The translations under genes were made by a program, and so were the position numbers. From positions 43,682 through 107,681 of the forward strand of contig CAKTCT010000004.1 of NCBI GenBank assembly GCA_934539585.1: 64,000 nt of DNA. The letters run 5' to 3'. This DNA comes from an uncultured Oscillospiraceae bacterium. Lineage in GTDB: Bacteria > Bacillota > Clostridia > Oscillospirales > Ruminococcaceae. The notes under the pieces are model-generated. The model had not been told where the DNA came from. It worked only from the letters and a program-made list of their open reading frames with translations, and made no database searches. This document shows positions 7,721 to 17,042 of this stretch, piece after piece (positions within the stretch are counted from its first letter, which is position 1; every line of letters begins with the position of its first letter).

Positions 7721-9313
7721 TTATTCCTCTGCGGGAAGTCCAATTTGTTTTTTGAAAGCGCTGGGGGTCTGGCCGGTGTGTTTCTTGAAAAGCTGGGTGA
7801 AGTAGGCGAAGTTGTGGTACCCCAGCTGGACGGCCACCTCGCTGACGGATCTGTTGGTCTGGAGGAGGTCGGCGGCCAGGGCCATTTTCTTTTCCTGGAT
7901 GTACTCCACCAGGGAGCGCTCCTCCTTCTTCTTGAACATCCGGGAGAGGTACTCGGCGTTGACGCCGATCTCCTGGGCGATGACGTCCCGGGAGAGGTCG
8001 TCGCCTACGTGGGCGTTGATGTAGCGCTTGGCCTTGTCCACCATGTCGCTCTGGAGAAGGGTCTCCCGGAGGTAAAAAGGCGTCCGGCCGATAAGCCATT
8101 CCGCATACTCCCTGCAAGCCTGAAACGAGCGGAAGGCCCGATGGTAGAGGGCGCCTTGCTCCTCGGTGATCCACTGGGTGGGCACGCCCTTGCTTTCCAG
8201 GTCGGTCTGGATCAGCAAAACCAGCTCCCGGAGGACCCGGAACAGGGCATCGGCGGCGACGCCGTCGGGGTCGTCGTCCAGCTGACTTTGGAAATAGCTT
8301 CTCACATCGCTTTGGAGCAGAGAAAACTGGCCGCAGCGGAGAAAGCCCTTCCACTTTTCCGCGGGGATGGGGGAGAGGGCGGCCTTGATCTTCCACTGGT
8401 CCAGGACCAGGACCTTACCGGGGACGCTGGCCGTATCCCGGCAGGCGGCCTGGAGCCGGGCCATCTGGCCGGAGAGCTCCCAGGGGGAGACGAAGGGGCT
8501 TATCATCACGTCGATTTTCAGGGAGAGGTACTCCGCGCAGTGGGAGACCAAATTCTCGCAGCAGTACCGCAGGCCGTCGGCGTCCAGGCCGTTGGATTCC
8601 TCCACGATAAAGGCCGAGATCGACTGTTCGGGAAGGGTCACCGCCCGGACCTTGCCCTCTCCCGCCAACTCGGACATAATCTGCGCAATGGCGTACTGGA
8701 GGCTGCTTTTGTCCCAGCCGCGGCTTTGGGAGGGATCGAACCAATTCCGCACCCAGACCAGAGCGTAGCGGGCCGTTTCCGGCAGGATCACGTCATAGCG
8801 GCGGGCCTCGGCCCGAAGGGCCTTTTCCGTAGGCGGAATGGACTCGCTGAGGACTCTGGCCCAGAAAAGCCCCTGAATCTCCGCGGCATTGCTGTCCCAG
8901 CTTTTCCCGTGGCGGATGGACTGCTGCTCTTTGCGCTGCTCCCGCACCTTGGCCACGGCGTGAAGGATGGCTTTTTCCAGGACGCTGAACTTGGCGGGCT
9001 TTAAGACGTACTCCAATCCGCCCAGCTCCAGAGCGCGCTTGCAGTATTCAAAGCGATCGTGACCGGTCAGGAATACCGAAACCACGTCCATGCGGTTATC
9101 CCGGACCCATTCCAGCAGATCCAGGCCGCTCTTCTGGGGCATTTCGATATCGCAGAGCAGAATGTGAATCTCATACTTCTGAAAAAGCGCACAGGCCTGC
9201 CGGTAGCTGTTGGCCGTGTAGACGTTATCCACCCCCATGGCCTTCCAGTCAAATTGCGCCCGGATGATGTTCACCGTCATGATCTCATCATCAACGATCA
9301 TCAGGTTGATCAC
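7721..9313 (-). CDS. AraC-type response regulator (YesN-like)
   Basis: A 530-residue regulator. The N-terminal receiver domain has the acidic pair (Asp8/Asp9 in LMIVDDE), the phospho-acceptor Asp55 (LLCDIEMP) and the conserved Lys (YVLKPAKF). A long middle region of ~300 residues has no motif I recognise. The C-terminus is a double helix-turn-helix AraC domain (VDKAKRYINAHVGDD, then GYHNFAYFTQLFKKHTG). It should bind DNA when phosphorylated by the histidine kinase whose gene overlaps it by 4 bp (GTGA). The GTG start at 9313 is chosen because GGAGGA is 6 nt upstream. The frame is open to 9418 but that part lies inside the kinase gene. Likely target: the importer operon at 7476. Confidence 0.9.
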   Translation of the reverse strand: MINLMIVDDEIMTVNIIRAQFDWKAMGVDNVYTANSYRQACALFQKYEIHILLCDIEMPQKSGLDLLEWVRDNRMDVVSVFLTGHDRFEYCKRALELGGLEYVLKPAKFSVLEKAILHAVAKVREQRKEQQSIRHGKSWDSNAAEIQGLFWARVLSESIPPTEKALRAEARRYDVILPETARYALVWVRNWFDPSQSRGWDKSSLQYAIAQIMSELAGEGKVRAVTLPEQSISAFIVEESNGLDADGLRYCCENLVSHCAEYLSLKIDVMISPFVSPWELSGQMARLQAACRDTASVPGKVLVLDQWKIKAALSPIPAEKWKGFLRCGQFSLLQSDVRSYFQSQLDDDPDGVAADALFRVLRELVLLIQTDLESKGVPTQWITEEQGALYHRAFRSFQACREYAEWLIGRTPFYLRETLLQSDMVDKAKRYINAHVGDDLSRDVIAQEIGVNAEYLSRMFKKKEERSLVEYIQEKKMALAADLLQTNRSVSEVAVQLGYHNFAYFTQLFKKHTGQTPSAFKKQIGLPAEE

Positions 9314-11034
9314 GGATGCTCCTCCTTTCCATTTTTGGGAAATTGAATGTCCACCAGCGTCCCGTGGGGCTCCCGATTCTCGATGCTCAGCTGGGCGTTT
9401 TCGCCGTAGAGAATCCAAAGCCGCTGCTGCACATTGTAGATGCCGATGCGGCGTCCGGTCTGCTCCTCTGTGGCACGACCGCTGAGAATCTCCTCCATCA
9501 TTTCCTCGGAGAAGCCCGGGCCATTGTCCTCCACTCGGATCCGAACCATGTCCGGGTCCTCCGGGGAGGTTTCCGCCAGAACCCGAATCTCCGTAAGGCC
9601 GTCCATGTCCATGGCGTACTTGATGGAGTTCTCCACAAAAATTTCAATGGTCAGCGGAGGAAGGGACGTATCCAGCAGCAATGGGTCTGCATCGACGCAG
9701 ATTTGAAGCTGATCGCCAAAGCGGATCTTCTGGATATCCAGATACCGGCGAAGGTGGTCCAGCTCCTCCCGCAGGGTGATAAAGTCATCGGTCTTTTTGA
9801 TGCTGAACCGATAGTACTCGCTGAGATTCAGGGACAGCTCCTGAATCAGGTCATACCGGCGGACCTGGGCCAGATTGTAGATCATATTCAGGGTGTTGGC
9901 GAAAAAGTGGGGGTGAATCTGCAGCTGAAAGAAGTGAAGCTGGGTCTTTTGCTTCCGGAGCGTTTCCTCGTAGACGTCCAGCTTGAGCTTTTTGATCTGC
10001 CGGGCCATGTCGGTAAAGCTGTCGTTGAGGATGCAAAACTCCCCGCAGCTGGGGGTTTCCTCCAGTTTGACGTCCAGGTCGCCGTTTTTCAGCTTGTCCA
10101 TGGCCGCCACCAGTCCGTCCACCGGTTTTACGATCCACTTCCGGAGCATTGCGATGAGGATGGGGATAAGGAACACCAAAAGAATGCAGAAACCGACTGC
10201 GAAGGAGTAAAGCCCGTACAACCCGGACAGCAGCTTCTTCTGCTTCGTCAGAATCAGCATCCGGAAGTCCCCCTCCGGAGAAGGAGCGCCTGCCACCATG
10301 TATCCCTTGGTGAAGTAGCAGGTGTCCAGGTTCCCTTCCAGGTCCAGACCGGCGGTAAGGATCTCCTCCCGGCTGGTCATGGGAACGCCGTCATCGGTGA
10401 CAAACAGCACGTAATCCTGCTTCTTGTCCAGAGAGTCCAGCAGCCCTTCGGCGCTGACCCAGGCTCCGACAAAGGTGTTTTCCAGCTGAACCACCCGGAA
10501 AAAGTAGTAGACGCCGCCCATCCGCGCAGGGAACCAGCGGCTGAGCTCCACCTTGTCCTCGCCGCTGCGCAGATAGGCGAACAGATCCCGACAGAAGGCA
10601 TCCTTTTCCGCAAAGGGCGGCGACATCGTGCGGCCCTCGATGTACGTTTTGCTTTTCGGAGAGAAAACGAAAAAGCCGTCCATATACGTGTAGGAATTGG
10701 CCTCGATGGTAACAAAATCCAGCATTTTCTTCTGGGCCAGCTTGGTCTTATTGTCCTTCTGCCCCTCCGCAATCAGCCGAAGCTCCGCCTCATAGGCGGT
10801 GATGCCGTACAGGCGGTACTCCACCCCTTCAAAAAGGCTTTCGATCCAGTTCAGGTACATGGATGCGCTGTCCCGGTAGGCCGTGGACACCTGGGTGTTG
10901 ACCAGCCGGATGGCGTAGGTGGTGCTGGCAATCATAATCATGCCCACCAAAACCAGCGCCGACAGCACAATCAGCAGCAGCCGGGACTGCAGGGAGTTTT
11001 TACTCATTGGATGAAGCTTCTTTGCGTATTTCAT
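9310..11034 (-). CDS. Sensor histidine kinase (YesM-like)
   Basis: A membrane sensor kinase of about 574 residues: N-terminal helix (LLLIVLSALVLVGMIMIAS), an extracytoplasmic sensing domain, a second helix (YSFAVGFCILLVFLIPILIA, near residue 255), a HAMP region, then the His-kinase-1 domain with the phospho-acceptor in QLQIHPHFFANTLN (usual family text is INPHFLYN) and an ATPase domain with ENSIKYA, VEDNGPGF and GIYNVQQRL. It should phosphorylate the overlapping response regulator. I use the ATG at 11034 (GGAGAG about 13 nt upstream). The ATG at 11007 is an alternative. It begins soon after the terminator at 11081 and I see no convincing promoter in the gap. Confidence 0.9.
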   Translation of the reverse strand: MKYAKKLHPMSKNSLQSRLLLIVLSALVLVGMIMIASTTYAIRLVNTQVSTAYRDSASMYLNWIESLFEGVEYRLYGITAYEAELRLIAEGQKDNKTKLAQKKMLDFVTIEANSYTYMDGFFVFSPKSKTYIEGRTMSPPFAEKDAFCRDLFAYLRSGEDKVELSRWFPARMGGVYYFFRVVQLENTFVGAWVSAEGLLDSLDKKQDYVLFVTDDGVPMTSREEILTAGLDLEGNLDTCYFTKGYMVAGAPSPEGDFRMLILTKQKKLLSGLYGLYSFAVGFCILLVFLIPILIAMLRKWIVKPVDGLVAAMDKLKNGDLDVKLEETPSCGEFCILNDSFTDMARQIKKLKLDVYEETLRKQKTQLHFFQLQIHPHFFANTLNMIYNLAQVRRYDLIQELSLNLSEYYRFSIKKTDDFITLREELDHLRRYLDIQKIRFGDQLQICVDADPLLLDTSLPPLTIEIFVENSIKYAMDMDGLTEIRVLAETSPEDPDMVRIRVEDNGPGFSEEMMEEILSGRATEEQTGRRIGIYNVQQRLWILYGENAQLSIENREPHGTLVDIQFPKNGKEEHP

Positions 11035-11080
11035 TTTCCGCGCACCCCTCTCCGGCAGCAGGCATTCCTGCACAATGACA

Positions 11081-11113
11081 AAAACTGCCCGCAGAAATCC
11101 GGATTCTGCGGGC
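11081..11113 (-). terminator. Rho-independent terminator after the DeoR gene
   Basis: On the minus strand a 10-bp stem (GCCCGCAGAA / TTCTGCGGGC) is followed by AGTTTTTGTC. It ends the operon that starts at 16949. Confidence 0.75.
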
Positions 11114-11173
11114 ATGCTATGCGATTGAATTGTAAGCAAGCCCCGAAAACGCCCTAAGAGACCGTCGGCGCCG

Positions 11174-11932
11174 TTAATAGAGAATTTGGACCTGCTTTTC
11201 CCGAAAGAGCCGGAGCCAGTCTTCCTCCGGCTTTTCGTCGGTGATGACGTAGTGGATGTGATCCAGATCCGCCAGCTGGGCAAAGGCCATCCGATCGAAC
11301 TTGGTGTGATCCAGCAGCAGCGCCACCTGGGCTGCCTGCTCCGCCATGACCTTTTTCACCTCCGCCTCCGCTTCGTTGGAGTCCAGGGCTCCTTTTTCCA
11401 TGCTAAGACCCTTGCAGCTCATCAGGAGGATGTCCACATTGTAGTTCCGAAGGGTGTTCTTGGCGATGGCGCCCTGCAGGGACAGAGAACTGCGGTTGAG
11501 CATTCCGCCGGTGGATACCACGGAAATCTCCCCGGTGTTCAGCTCCCGAAGGGCCTCCACGGAGTTGGTCAGAAGGGTCATATCCCGGCGGTCCTTCAAA
11601 AGGCGCAGGGTCTCCATCACCGTGGAGCTGGAGTCCGCCGCCACGGTGGTCTTATTCTGCAGAAGTTCCGCGGCTTTCCTTGCAATCTTCTGCTTGGCCT
11701 CAACGTCCAATGCCGCACGCTTATAAAACGAAACGCATTCGTAGGCGCTTTCGGTGTTGAGAACTGCGCCGCCGTAGGTCCGGGTCAGCAAGCCCTGTGT
11801 TTCCAGCTTTTCCAAGTCCCGGCGGATGGTTTCCTCGGTAACGCCAAACTCCGCGCTGAGTCTGGAGACCGTGACCCGTTTTTCTGCCAGAATCCTTTGC
11901 TTGATGACGCTCAGACGCTCTTTCGTCGCCAC
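11174..11932 (-). CDS. DeoR-family transcriptional regulator
   Basis: A 252-residue repressor of DeoR/GlpR type. The N-terminal winged helix (residues 4-58: RVTVSRLSAEFGVTEETIRR, then TYGGAV) is followed by the sugar-phosphate-sensing DeoRC domain (AADSSSTVMETLRLL, LTNSVEALREL, LLMSCKGLSMEKG, LLDHTKFDR). These proteins release DNA when they bind a phosphorylated sugar intermediate. The gene is last in an operon encoding a PfkB kinase and an aldolase, whose substrates are such intermediates, so autoregulation of that operon is likely. The start is a GTG at 11932 preceded by AAAGG. Confidence 0.92.
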   Translation of the reverse strand: MATKERLSVIKQRILAEKRVTVSRLSAEFGVTEETIRRDLEKLETQGLLTRTYGGAVLNTESAYECVSFYKRAALDVEAKQKIARKAAELLQNKTTVAADSSSTVMETLRLLKDRRDMTLLTNSVEALRELNTGEISVVSTGGMLNRSSLSLQGAIAKNTLRNYNVDILLMSCKGLSMEKGALDSNEAEAEVKKVMAEQAAQVALLLDHTKFDRMAFAQLADLDHIHYVITDEKPEEDWLRLFREKQVQILY

Positions 11933-12010
11933 TAAATCACAACCTTTGTCTGCCTTTGGATATTTCCTATTGTACAGGATTTTTCCCGTTCCCGCAAGCC
12001 CCCCGGCAAA

Positions 12011-12991
12011 TCATTTGTCCAGGGCTTCGGCCTGACGGCGCATCCACGCCGCGTCCTCGGGGGACAGGGCGATTTCCGCCGAGCGGACGTTTTCCGCCAG
12101 CTGCTCCCGGGTGGTGGCCCCGCTGAGGATGTTGATGAACTCTCCCTGAGAAAGAATCCACGCCAGAGCCAGATTGGCGATGGTGCAGTGGTACTTCTCG
12201 CAGAGGGGCTTCCAGGAGTCCATCATGTCCATGGCCCGGGGCATGTTCTCGGGCTGGAACCACTTTTTGTTGCACTGGGCGCCCTGGGGGACATAGTCCC
12301 GGGGGAAGGTCCCGCTGAGAAGGCCCTGCTCCAGAGGGGAATATGCCTGGAGGGTGATGCCGTTTTCCCGGCAGACCGGCAGGAGCTCCTCCTCCACGGC
12401 CCGGTCCAGGATGCTGTACTTGGCCTGAACCAGATCCAGGCTGCCCCAGCGGAGGTATTCCCGGATGTGGTCCACAGTGACGTTGGCCGCGCCGATGGCC
12501 CGGATCTTTCCCTGAGCCTTCAGCTCCGCCAGGACCGCCGCGGTCTCGGAAATGGGGGTAAAATAGGGCTCCACGGCCTGCCAGTGGGTCATATAGACGT
12601 CCACGTAGTCCGTCTGGAGCCGTTCCAGACTCTGGTCAATCTCCTCCCGAATGGATTCCGGGGAGAGGTTTTTGTAAAGCTGGGTGTCGCCCACCTTGTT
12701 GAACAGACTGCCCTTCCGGTTCCAGACGATGCCGCATTTGGTGATGAGGCAGATGGATTTCCGGTCCATGCCGGACAGAGCCTGGCCCACGATGCGCTCG
12801 CTGTTGCCGAAATTGTAACCGGGGGCGGTGTCGATGAGGTTGATGCCCAGGTCCGGGCAGCTGCGGATGGTGTCGATGCAGGTGGCCAGGTCCTTATCGC
12901 CGCCCCAAGCGGGGCCGCCGCCGATGGCCCAGGTCCCCAAGCCCATCCGGGAGATGGTGATACCGGTTTTTCCCAGTTTCATGGTGTTCAT
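12011..12991 (-). CDS. Aldo/keto reductase
   Basis: A 326-residue NAD(P)-dependent oxidoreductase of the aldo/keto reductase superfamily (YajO/YghZ/Tas-like). The catalytic tetrad is visible: Asp and Tyr in LIDTAPGYNFG, Lys in ICLITKCG, His in DVYMTHWQ. The C-terminal cofactor-binding text (GATTREQLAENV) is also present. It would reduce a sugar aldehyde or ketone, or oxidise the alcohol. ATG at 12991 overlaps the PfkB stop by 4 bp (ATGA) with AGGGAT just upstream, indicating translational coupling. A second ATG lies three codons on. Confidence 0.9.
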   Translation of the reverse strand: MNTMKLGKTGITISRMGLGTWAIGGGPAWGGDKDLATCIDTIRSCPDLGINLIDTAPGYNFGNSERIVGQALSGMDRKSICLITKCGIVWNRKGSLFNKVGDTQLYKNLSPESIREEIDQSLERLQTDYVDVYMTHWQAVEPYFTPISETAAVLAELKAQGKIRAIGAANVTVDHIREYLRWGSLDLVQAKYSILDRAVEEELLPVCRENGITLQAYSPLEQGLLSGTFPRDYVPQGAQCNKKWFQPENMPRAMDMMDSWKPLCEKYHCTIANLALAWILSQGEFINILSGATTREQLAENVRSAEIALSPEDAAWMRRQAEALDK

Positions 12992-13965
12992 TTGATCCCT
13001 GCTTTCCCGTTGAGTTCGGCCAGGTACTCCTCCAGAAGGGCGTCCACCTGCTGCCGGTTTTTCACTCCGGTGGTGGCCCCGATGCTCTGGACGGAGACGG
13101 TGGCCGTGGCGTTTCCAAGCTGGGCGCACTGCTCTAAGGACATGCCCTCCAGCAGGCCGCTGATAAAGCCGGAAACGAAGTTATCGCCTGCGCCGATGGT
13201 GTCGATGGCGCGAATCTTATTATAGGTGGGGACGGAAAGAGCGGTTTCCCGGGTCCGGATGAAGCAGCCCTTTTTGCCGGTCTTGATGACCACGGTTTTG
13301 ACCCCTGCGTCCAGGAAGACGGCGGCCACGTCCTCCAGCTCCTCTTTTCCGGTGAGGAGGCAGGCTTCCTCGTAATTGGGGAAGAAGTAGTCCACATAGG
13401 ACAGCGCCTCGGAAACATCGGCCAGGGTCTCCCCCAGCCGGGGTTTGATCATGTCCGCGCAGATGGTCAGGCCCGCCTGTTTGGCCGCCTGGAAAATCTT
13501 CACCAGGGCCTTGCCGTCCAGAAGGGGATTGTTGAAGATGCTGGCCAGGGAAAGGAGCCTGGCCCCGGCGAAACGGCCGCAGTCCACGTGGTCCGCGGTC
13601 ATTTTCCAGAGGCTGCCGTTGCGGTTGGTGACGAAGGTCCGCTCGCCGTCCTCGGCAACCAGGCCGATGTTGATGGAGGTCTCCACCTGGGGGTCCACCC
13701 GGACCCCGGAGGCATCCACGCCGTTTTCCCGGCAGAAATCCAGGATGTAATGCCCGGCGGGATCATCGCCCACCAGGCTCATCAGGGCCACCCGGTGGCC
13801 CAGCCGGGTGATGATGGCGGCTTCATTGATGGCGTCGCCGCCGATGGTCATGCGGATCTGGTCCAGAGGGTAGGATTCCGAATCGAAAATCTGCCTGCTC
13901 ACCGGCCGCAGGGGGATGTCCACAATGGCGGCTCCTACGCAGAGGACTTCCGGGTGTCTGTTCAA
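12988..13965 (-). CDS. PfkB-family carbohydrate kinase
   Basis: A 325-residue ribokinase-family kinase. The N-terminal glycine pair (TIGGDAINEAAIITRLG), the middle signature and the C-terminal PfkB motif with catalytic Asp (DTIGAGDNFVSGFISGL, near residue 255) are intact. It phosphorylates a sugar, sugar acid or deoxysugar in the cytoplasm. The adjacent class II aldolase suggests that the phosphorylated product is then cleaved. The start is a TTG at 13965 that overlaps the aldolase stop (TTGA) and has AAAGGCGGA upstream. Fructokinase, 2-keto-3-deoxygluconate kinase and tagatose-6-phosphate kinase activities are all possible. Confidence 0.92.
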   Translation of the reverse strand: MNRHPEVLCVGAAIVDIPLRPVSRQIFDSESYPLDQIRMTIGGDAINEAAIITRLGHRVALMSLVGDDPAGHYILDFCRENGVDASGVRVDPQVETSINIGLVAEDGERTFVTNRNGSLWKMTADHVDCGRFAGARLLSLASIFNNPLLDGKALVKIFQAAKQAGLTICADMIKPRLGETLADVSEALSYVDYFFPNYEEACLLTGKEELEDVAAVFLDAGVKTVVIKTGKKGCFIRTRETALSVPTYNKIRAIDTIGAGDNFVSGFISGLLEGMSLEQCAQLGNATATVSVQSIGATTGVKNRQQVDALLEEYLAELNGKAGIK

Positions 13966-14804
13966 GTCAAATCCGCCTTTCCGTCGGTCCCGAAGAGGAC
14001 GATTTTTTCCAGGGCTCGCTGCTTCACCGCGTCCCGGACGGCCCGTTCCACTGCTAAGAAGGGCTGGTCCACCCGGTCCCTGATGGCCGCCATGGCCGCC
14101 TGGCAGAGCTCGGTGTGGATGTTGATCTTGGCGATGCCCAGGGAAATGGCGGTGCGGATGTCCGCGTCGCCGATGCCGGAGGCTCCGTGGAGGACCAGGG
14201 GCACCGAAACGGCGGCCCGGACCCGCTCCACCACCTCAAAATTCAGCTGAGGCTCGGAGGTGTAGACGCCGTGCTGGTTGCCGATGGCCACGGCCAGGGA
14301 GTCGCAGCCGGTGCGCTCCACGAACTCCGCGGCCTGGCCGGGGTCGGTGTAGCGGTAGGAGGCCAGGGCTTCCTCATAGATGGTCTCGTTGCCCACGTGG
14401 CCCAGCTCCGCCTCCACGGGGATTCCCCGGGGATGGAAGTAGTCCACGACCTCCTTGGTCAGGCGGATGTTTTCCTCGAAATCAAAGGCGGAGGCGTCCC
14501 GCATCACGGAGTTCATGCCGTGGTTGTAGGCGTTCTGGACGATCTCCATGCTTCTGCCGTGGTCCCAGTGGGTGATCACCGGCACCGAAGCCTTTCTGGC
14601 CATGGAGACCATCATGTGGGAGAAGTCCTCAAAGGAGGTGTTGCCCACAAAGCCGGTGCCGAAGGAAATGATGATGGGGGCTTTGGATTCCTCCGCCGCG
14701 TCCATGACGCCCATGAGCATCTCGGCGTTCCAAACGTTGAAATGGGGGATGGCGAAATGGCCTTCCTGGGCCTTTTTCTCCCAGAACCGAATATCTGCTA
14801 ACAT
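13962..14804 (-). CDS. Class II fructose-bisphosphate aldolase family protein
   Basis: A 280-residue zinc-dependent aldolase (FbaA/GatY/KbaY family). Zinc and phosphate ligands are recognisable: THWDHG (around residues 81-86, usual form HLDHG), VEAELGHVG, LHGASGIGD and INIHTEL. It would split a ketose bisphosphate or ketose-1-phosphate into dihydroxyacetone phosphate and an aldehyde. The Leu-to-Trp change in the first motif and lack of a close match to GatY/KbaY text leave the substrate open. It is translationally coupled to the PfkB kinase (4-bp overlap) and starts one base after the dehydrogenase stop. AAAAGGAGC precedes the ATG. Confidence 0.9.
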   Translation of the reverse strand: MLADIRFWEKKAQEGHFAIPHFNVWNAEMLMGVMDAAEESKAPIIISFGTGFVGNTSFEDFSHMMVSMARKASVPVITHWDHGRSMEIVQNAYNHGMNSVMRDASAFDFEENIRLTKEVVDYFHPRGIPVEAELGHVGNETIYEEALASYRYTDPGQAAEFVERTGCDSLAVAIGNQHGVYTSEPQLNFEVVERVRAAVSVPLVLHGASGIGDADIRTAISLGIAKINIHTELCQAAMAAIRDRVDQPFLAVERAVRDAVKQRALEKIVLFGTDGKADLT

Positions 14805-15860
14805 TTATGCTCGCTCCTTTTCCAGTACTTTGATGACGCCTTTGATGATGTCCCGTTTCCGGCTCACCGATTCCTCAAAGGCCCGCTGGGTCTCCGCGTA
14901 GGGGTACTCGTGAGTCACCATGGACTTCACGTCGAACCGGCCCGACGCAATGGCGTCGATGGTGGCCGGGAAGCAGTTGGCGTAGCGGAACACCGTCTGG
15001 ATGCTGACCTCCCGGTTGATGGAGAGGAAGTTTACCGGGGTCTCTCCTGGGATGGTGCCCACGATCATGATCTTTCCGCCCCGGACCACCATTTTCAGGG
15101 CCTGCTTGGCCGTGACGGGGCTGCCTGCCGTCTCGAAAACCACGTCTGCGCCGTCGCCGTCAAAGGCGGACTTGCAGAGGGCTGCGGCGTCCTCCTCCAG
15201 GCCGTTGACCACAATGGACGCACCCAGCTTTTCGGCCATTTCCAGCCGCTTGGGGAGAACGTCGGACACCAGGATGTCGCTGGCGCCCATCCGCAGGCAG
15301 GCCTGGAGGGTCATGAGGCCGATGCAGCCGGCTCCCAGAATGGCCACCCGGACGCCGGGCTTCACTCCGGCCAGCATGGCGGCGTGCATCCCCACGGCGG
15401 CGGGTTCCACCAGGGCCCCCTCCATCATGGACATGTGGTCGGGGAGGCGGTAGGTGAAGCTCTCGGGGTGGCAGAGGTAGTTGGTCAGGGCTCCCCGGTA
15501 GTTGGGCTGGGTGGCCATAAAGTCCACGTGGGGGCAGATGTTGTAATGGCCCTCCCGGCAGTAACGGCAGGTTCCGCAGGGGACGCCGGGCTCGATGCAG
15601 ACCCGGTCCCCGGGGCGGAACTTCGTGACCTTTTCGCCCACTTCCACCACAGTCCCGGCGCACTCGTGGCCCAGGCCGATCTTCTGGCTGGGGTCGGAGG
15701 GGGGAATGAAGGGGCCGGATTCAAAGCTGTGGACGTCGGAGCCGCAGATTCCCACGTACTCCACCCGGATAAGGACCTCGTCGGCCTTGGGGACGGGGAC
15801 CGGCGCTTCAGCGATTCTGGTGGTTCCGGGGACCACCAGGGTGACTTCCGTATTGTTCAT
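14805..15860 (-). CDS. Zinc-dependent sorbitol/xylitol-type dehydrogenase
   Basis: A 351-residue medium-chain dehydrogenase. Catalytic zinc ligands are in GICGSDVHSFE and GLGHECAGTV. The structural-zinc cysteines are in CGTCRYCREGHYNIC, and the NAD Rossmann motif is VAILGAGCIGLMTLQ. The text is closest to L-iditol/sorbitol/xylitol dehydrogenases, which oxidise polyols to ketoses. It lies between a second zinc dehydrogenase and the aldolase in one operon, consistent with polyol oxidation followed by phosphorylation and cleavage. Confidence 0.9.
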   Translation of the reverse strand: MNNTEVTLVVPGTTRIAEAPVPVPKADEVLIRVEYVGICGSDVHSFESGPFIPPSDPSQKIGLGHECAGTVVEVGEKVTKFRPGDRVCIEPGVPCGTCRYCREGHYNICPHVDFMATQPNYRGALTNYLCHPESFTYRLPDHMSMMEGALVEPAAVGMHAAMLAGVKPGVRVAILGAGCIGLMTLQACLRMGASDILVSDVLPKRLEMAEKLGASIVVNGLEEDAAALCKSAFDGDGADVVFETAGSPVTAKQALKMVVRGGKIMIVGTIPGETPVNFLSINREVSIQTVFRYANCFPATIDAIASGRFDVKSMVTHEYPYAETQRAFEESVSRKRDIIKGVIKVLEKERA

Positions 15861-15872
15861 GGTTCTGCTCCC

Positions 15873-16949
15873 TTACTCGTCAAAATCGTAGTGGAAGATG
15901 ACCTTGATGGCTTCCTTTTTCGCCATGGCGTCGAAGCCCTCCTCCCAGTGGGAGAGGCCCAGGCGGTGGGTGATCATGGGCTGGACCTGAATCTGCCCCG
16001 AGGCCAGGAGCCGGATGGCGTTGCGCCAGGAGGTGGAGTCGTAGGCCATGTGGCCGATGATGCTCTTGTTCCAGGCGGTGATGTCGTTGATGGAGAAGTC
16101 CAGGGGCTTGAAGCCCATGCCCACCCGGACCACCTCGCCGTTGGGGCGGAGCATTTCAATGGCCTGCTTCAGGGCGATGTTGGCCCCGGAGCACTCCACC
16201 ACCAGCCCCAGGTTGTCCCGGCCGCAGATTTCGGTGCAGCGCCGGACCACGTCCTCCCGGGAGCCGTTGACGCAGTGGGTGGCTCCCAGCTGCCGGGCCA
16301 CGCCGAAGCGGACCTTCACGTCGTCCTCCAGGCCCACCATGACGATGTTCACCGCGCCCATGAGCTTAGCAATCTGCACGGAGAAAAGCCCCAGGGGCCC
16401 GGTGCCGAAGACCACCACGTCCTGGCCGGGGAGAAGGTGGGACTGCTGGGCCACGGCCTTATAGGCGTTGCAGATGGGGTCCAGCACGGCGGCTTCCTCG
16501 TATTTGACGTTTTCCGGGATTTCCCAGAGGGCGTGGCGGTGGATTTTCAGGATTTCCCCGGGGACCAGGCAGTATTTGGAAAATCCGCCGCCCCAGGTGT
16601 TGTTGTCCAGCCCCAGGTTCACCTTGCTTTCGCAGCAGAGGAAGTCCCCCTGCTCGCAGGCGGGGCAGACGCCGCAGACGTGGGCGGAGTTATCCGAGAC
16701 CACCCGCTGGCCCACGTGCCAGTCGGTGACGTTTTTGCCCACCCGGACGATCTCGCCTGCAAATTCGTGGCCGCGGATGGAATTCAGGGTATCCGAGCCG
16801 TTTTCCACCCGAAAATGCTTCATATCCGCGCCGCAGATGGCCGCCGCTTTGATTTCGATGATCAGGTCGTCGTCGCCGCAGACCGGTTCCGCCACGTCGA
16901 TGAGCCGGTATCCGCCGAACTCTTTTCCGTAACGCGCCAATGCCTTCAT
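15873..16949 (-). CDS. Zinc-binding medium-chain dehydrogenase
   Basis: A 358-residue medium-chain alcohol dehydrogenase. It has the catalytic zinc site (AAAICGADMKHF, IRGHEFAGEIV), four structural cysteines (CGVCPACEQGDFLCCESK) and a Rossmann motif (VVFGTGPLGLFSVQ). It is only distantly like the dehydrogenase 12 bp downstream, so the pair probably act on different positions or substrates of a sugar-alcohol pathway. The start at 16949 (MKALARYGKEF) follows AAGGA at 11 nt. An in-frame upstream start at 17006 overlaps the transcription start region and is rejected. First gene of the operon ending with the DeoR regulator. Confidence 0.9.
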   Translation of the reverse strand: MKALARYGKEFGGYRLIDVAEPVCGDDDLIIEIKAAAICGADMKHFRVENGSDTLNSIRGHEFAGEIVRVGKNVTDWHVGQRVVSDNSAHVCGVCPACEQGDFLCCESKVNLGLDNNTWGGGFSKYCLVPGEILKIHRHALWEIPENVKYEEAAVLDPICNAYKAVAQQSHLLPGQDVVVFGTGPLGLFSVQIAKLMGAVNIVMVGLEDDVKVRFGVARQLGATHCVNGSREDVVRRCTEICGRDNLGLVVECSGANIALKQAIEMLRPNGEVVRVGMGFKPLDFSINDITAWNKSIIGHMAYDSTSWRNAIRLLASGQIQVQPMITHRLGLSHWEEGFDAMAKKEAIKVIFHYDFDE

Positions 16950-17013
16950 ACTTTCAATCAGTCCTTCCAAGACAGAAAATGTTTGACATTCAGCAATTGC
17001 AAACATTACCTAT

Positions 17014-17042
17014 AAGATACTCCGTTTTCTTTGATTCGTCAA
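17014..17042 (-). promoter_or_regulatory. Sigma-70 promoter of the dehydrogenase-aldolase operon
   Basis: TTGACG (17037-17042) and TATCTT (17014-17019) are separated by exactly 17 bp on the minus strand, about 60 bp before the ATG at 16949. Confidence 0.75.
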
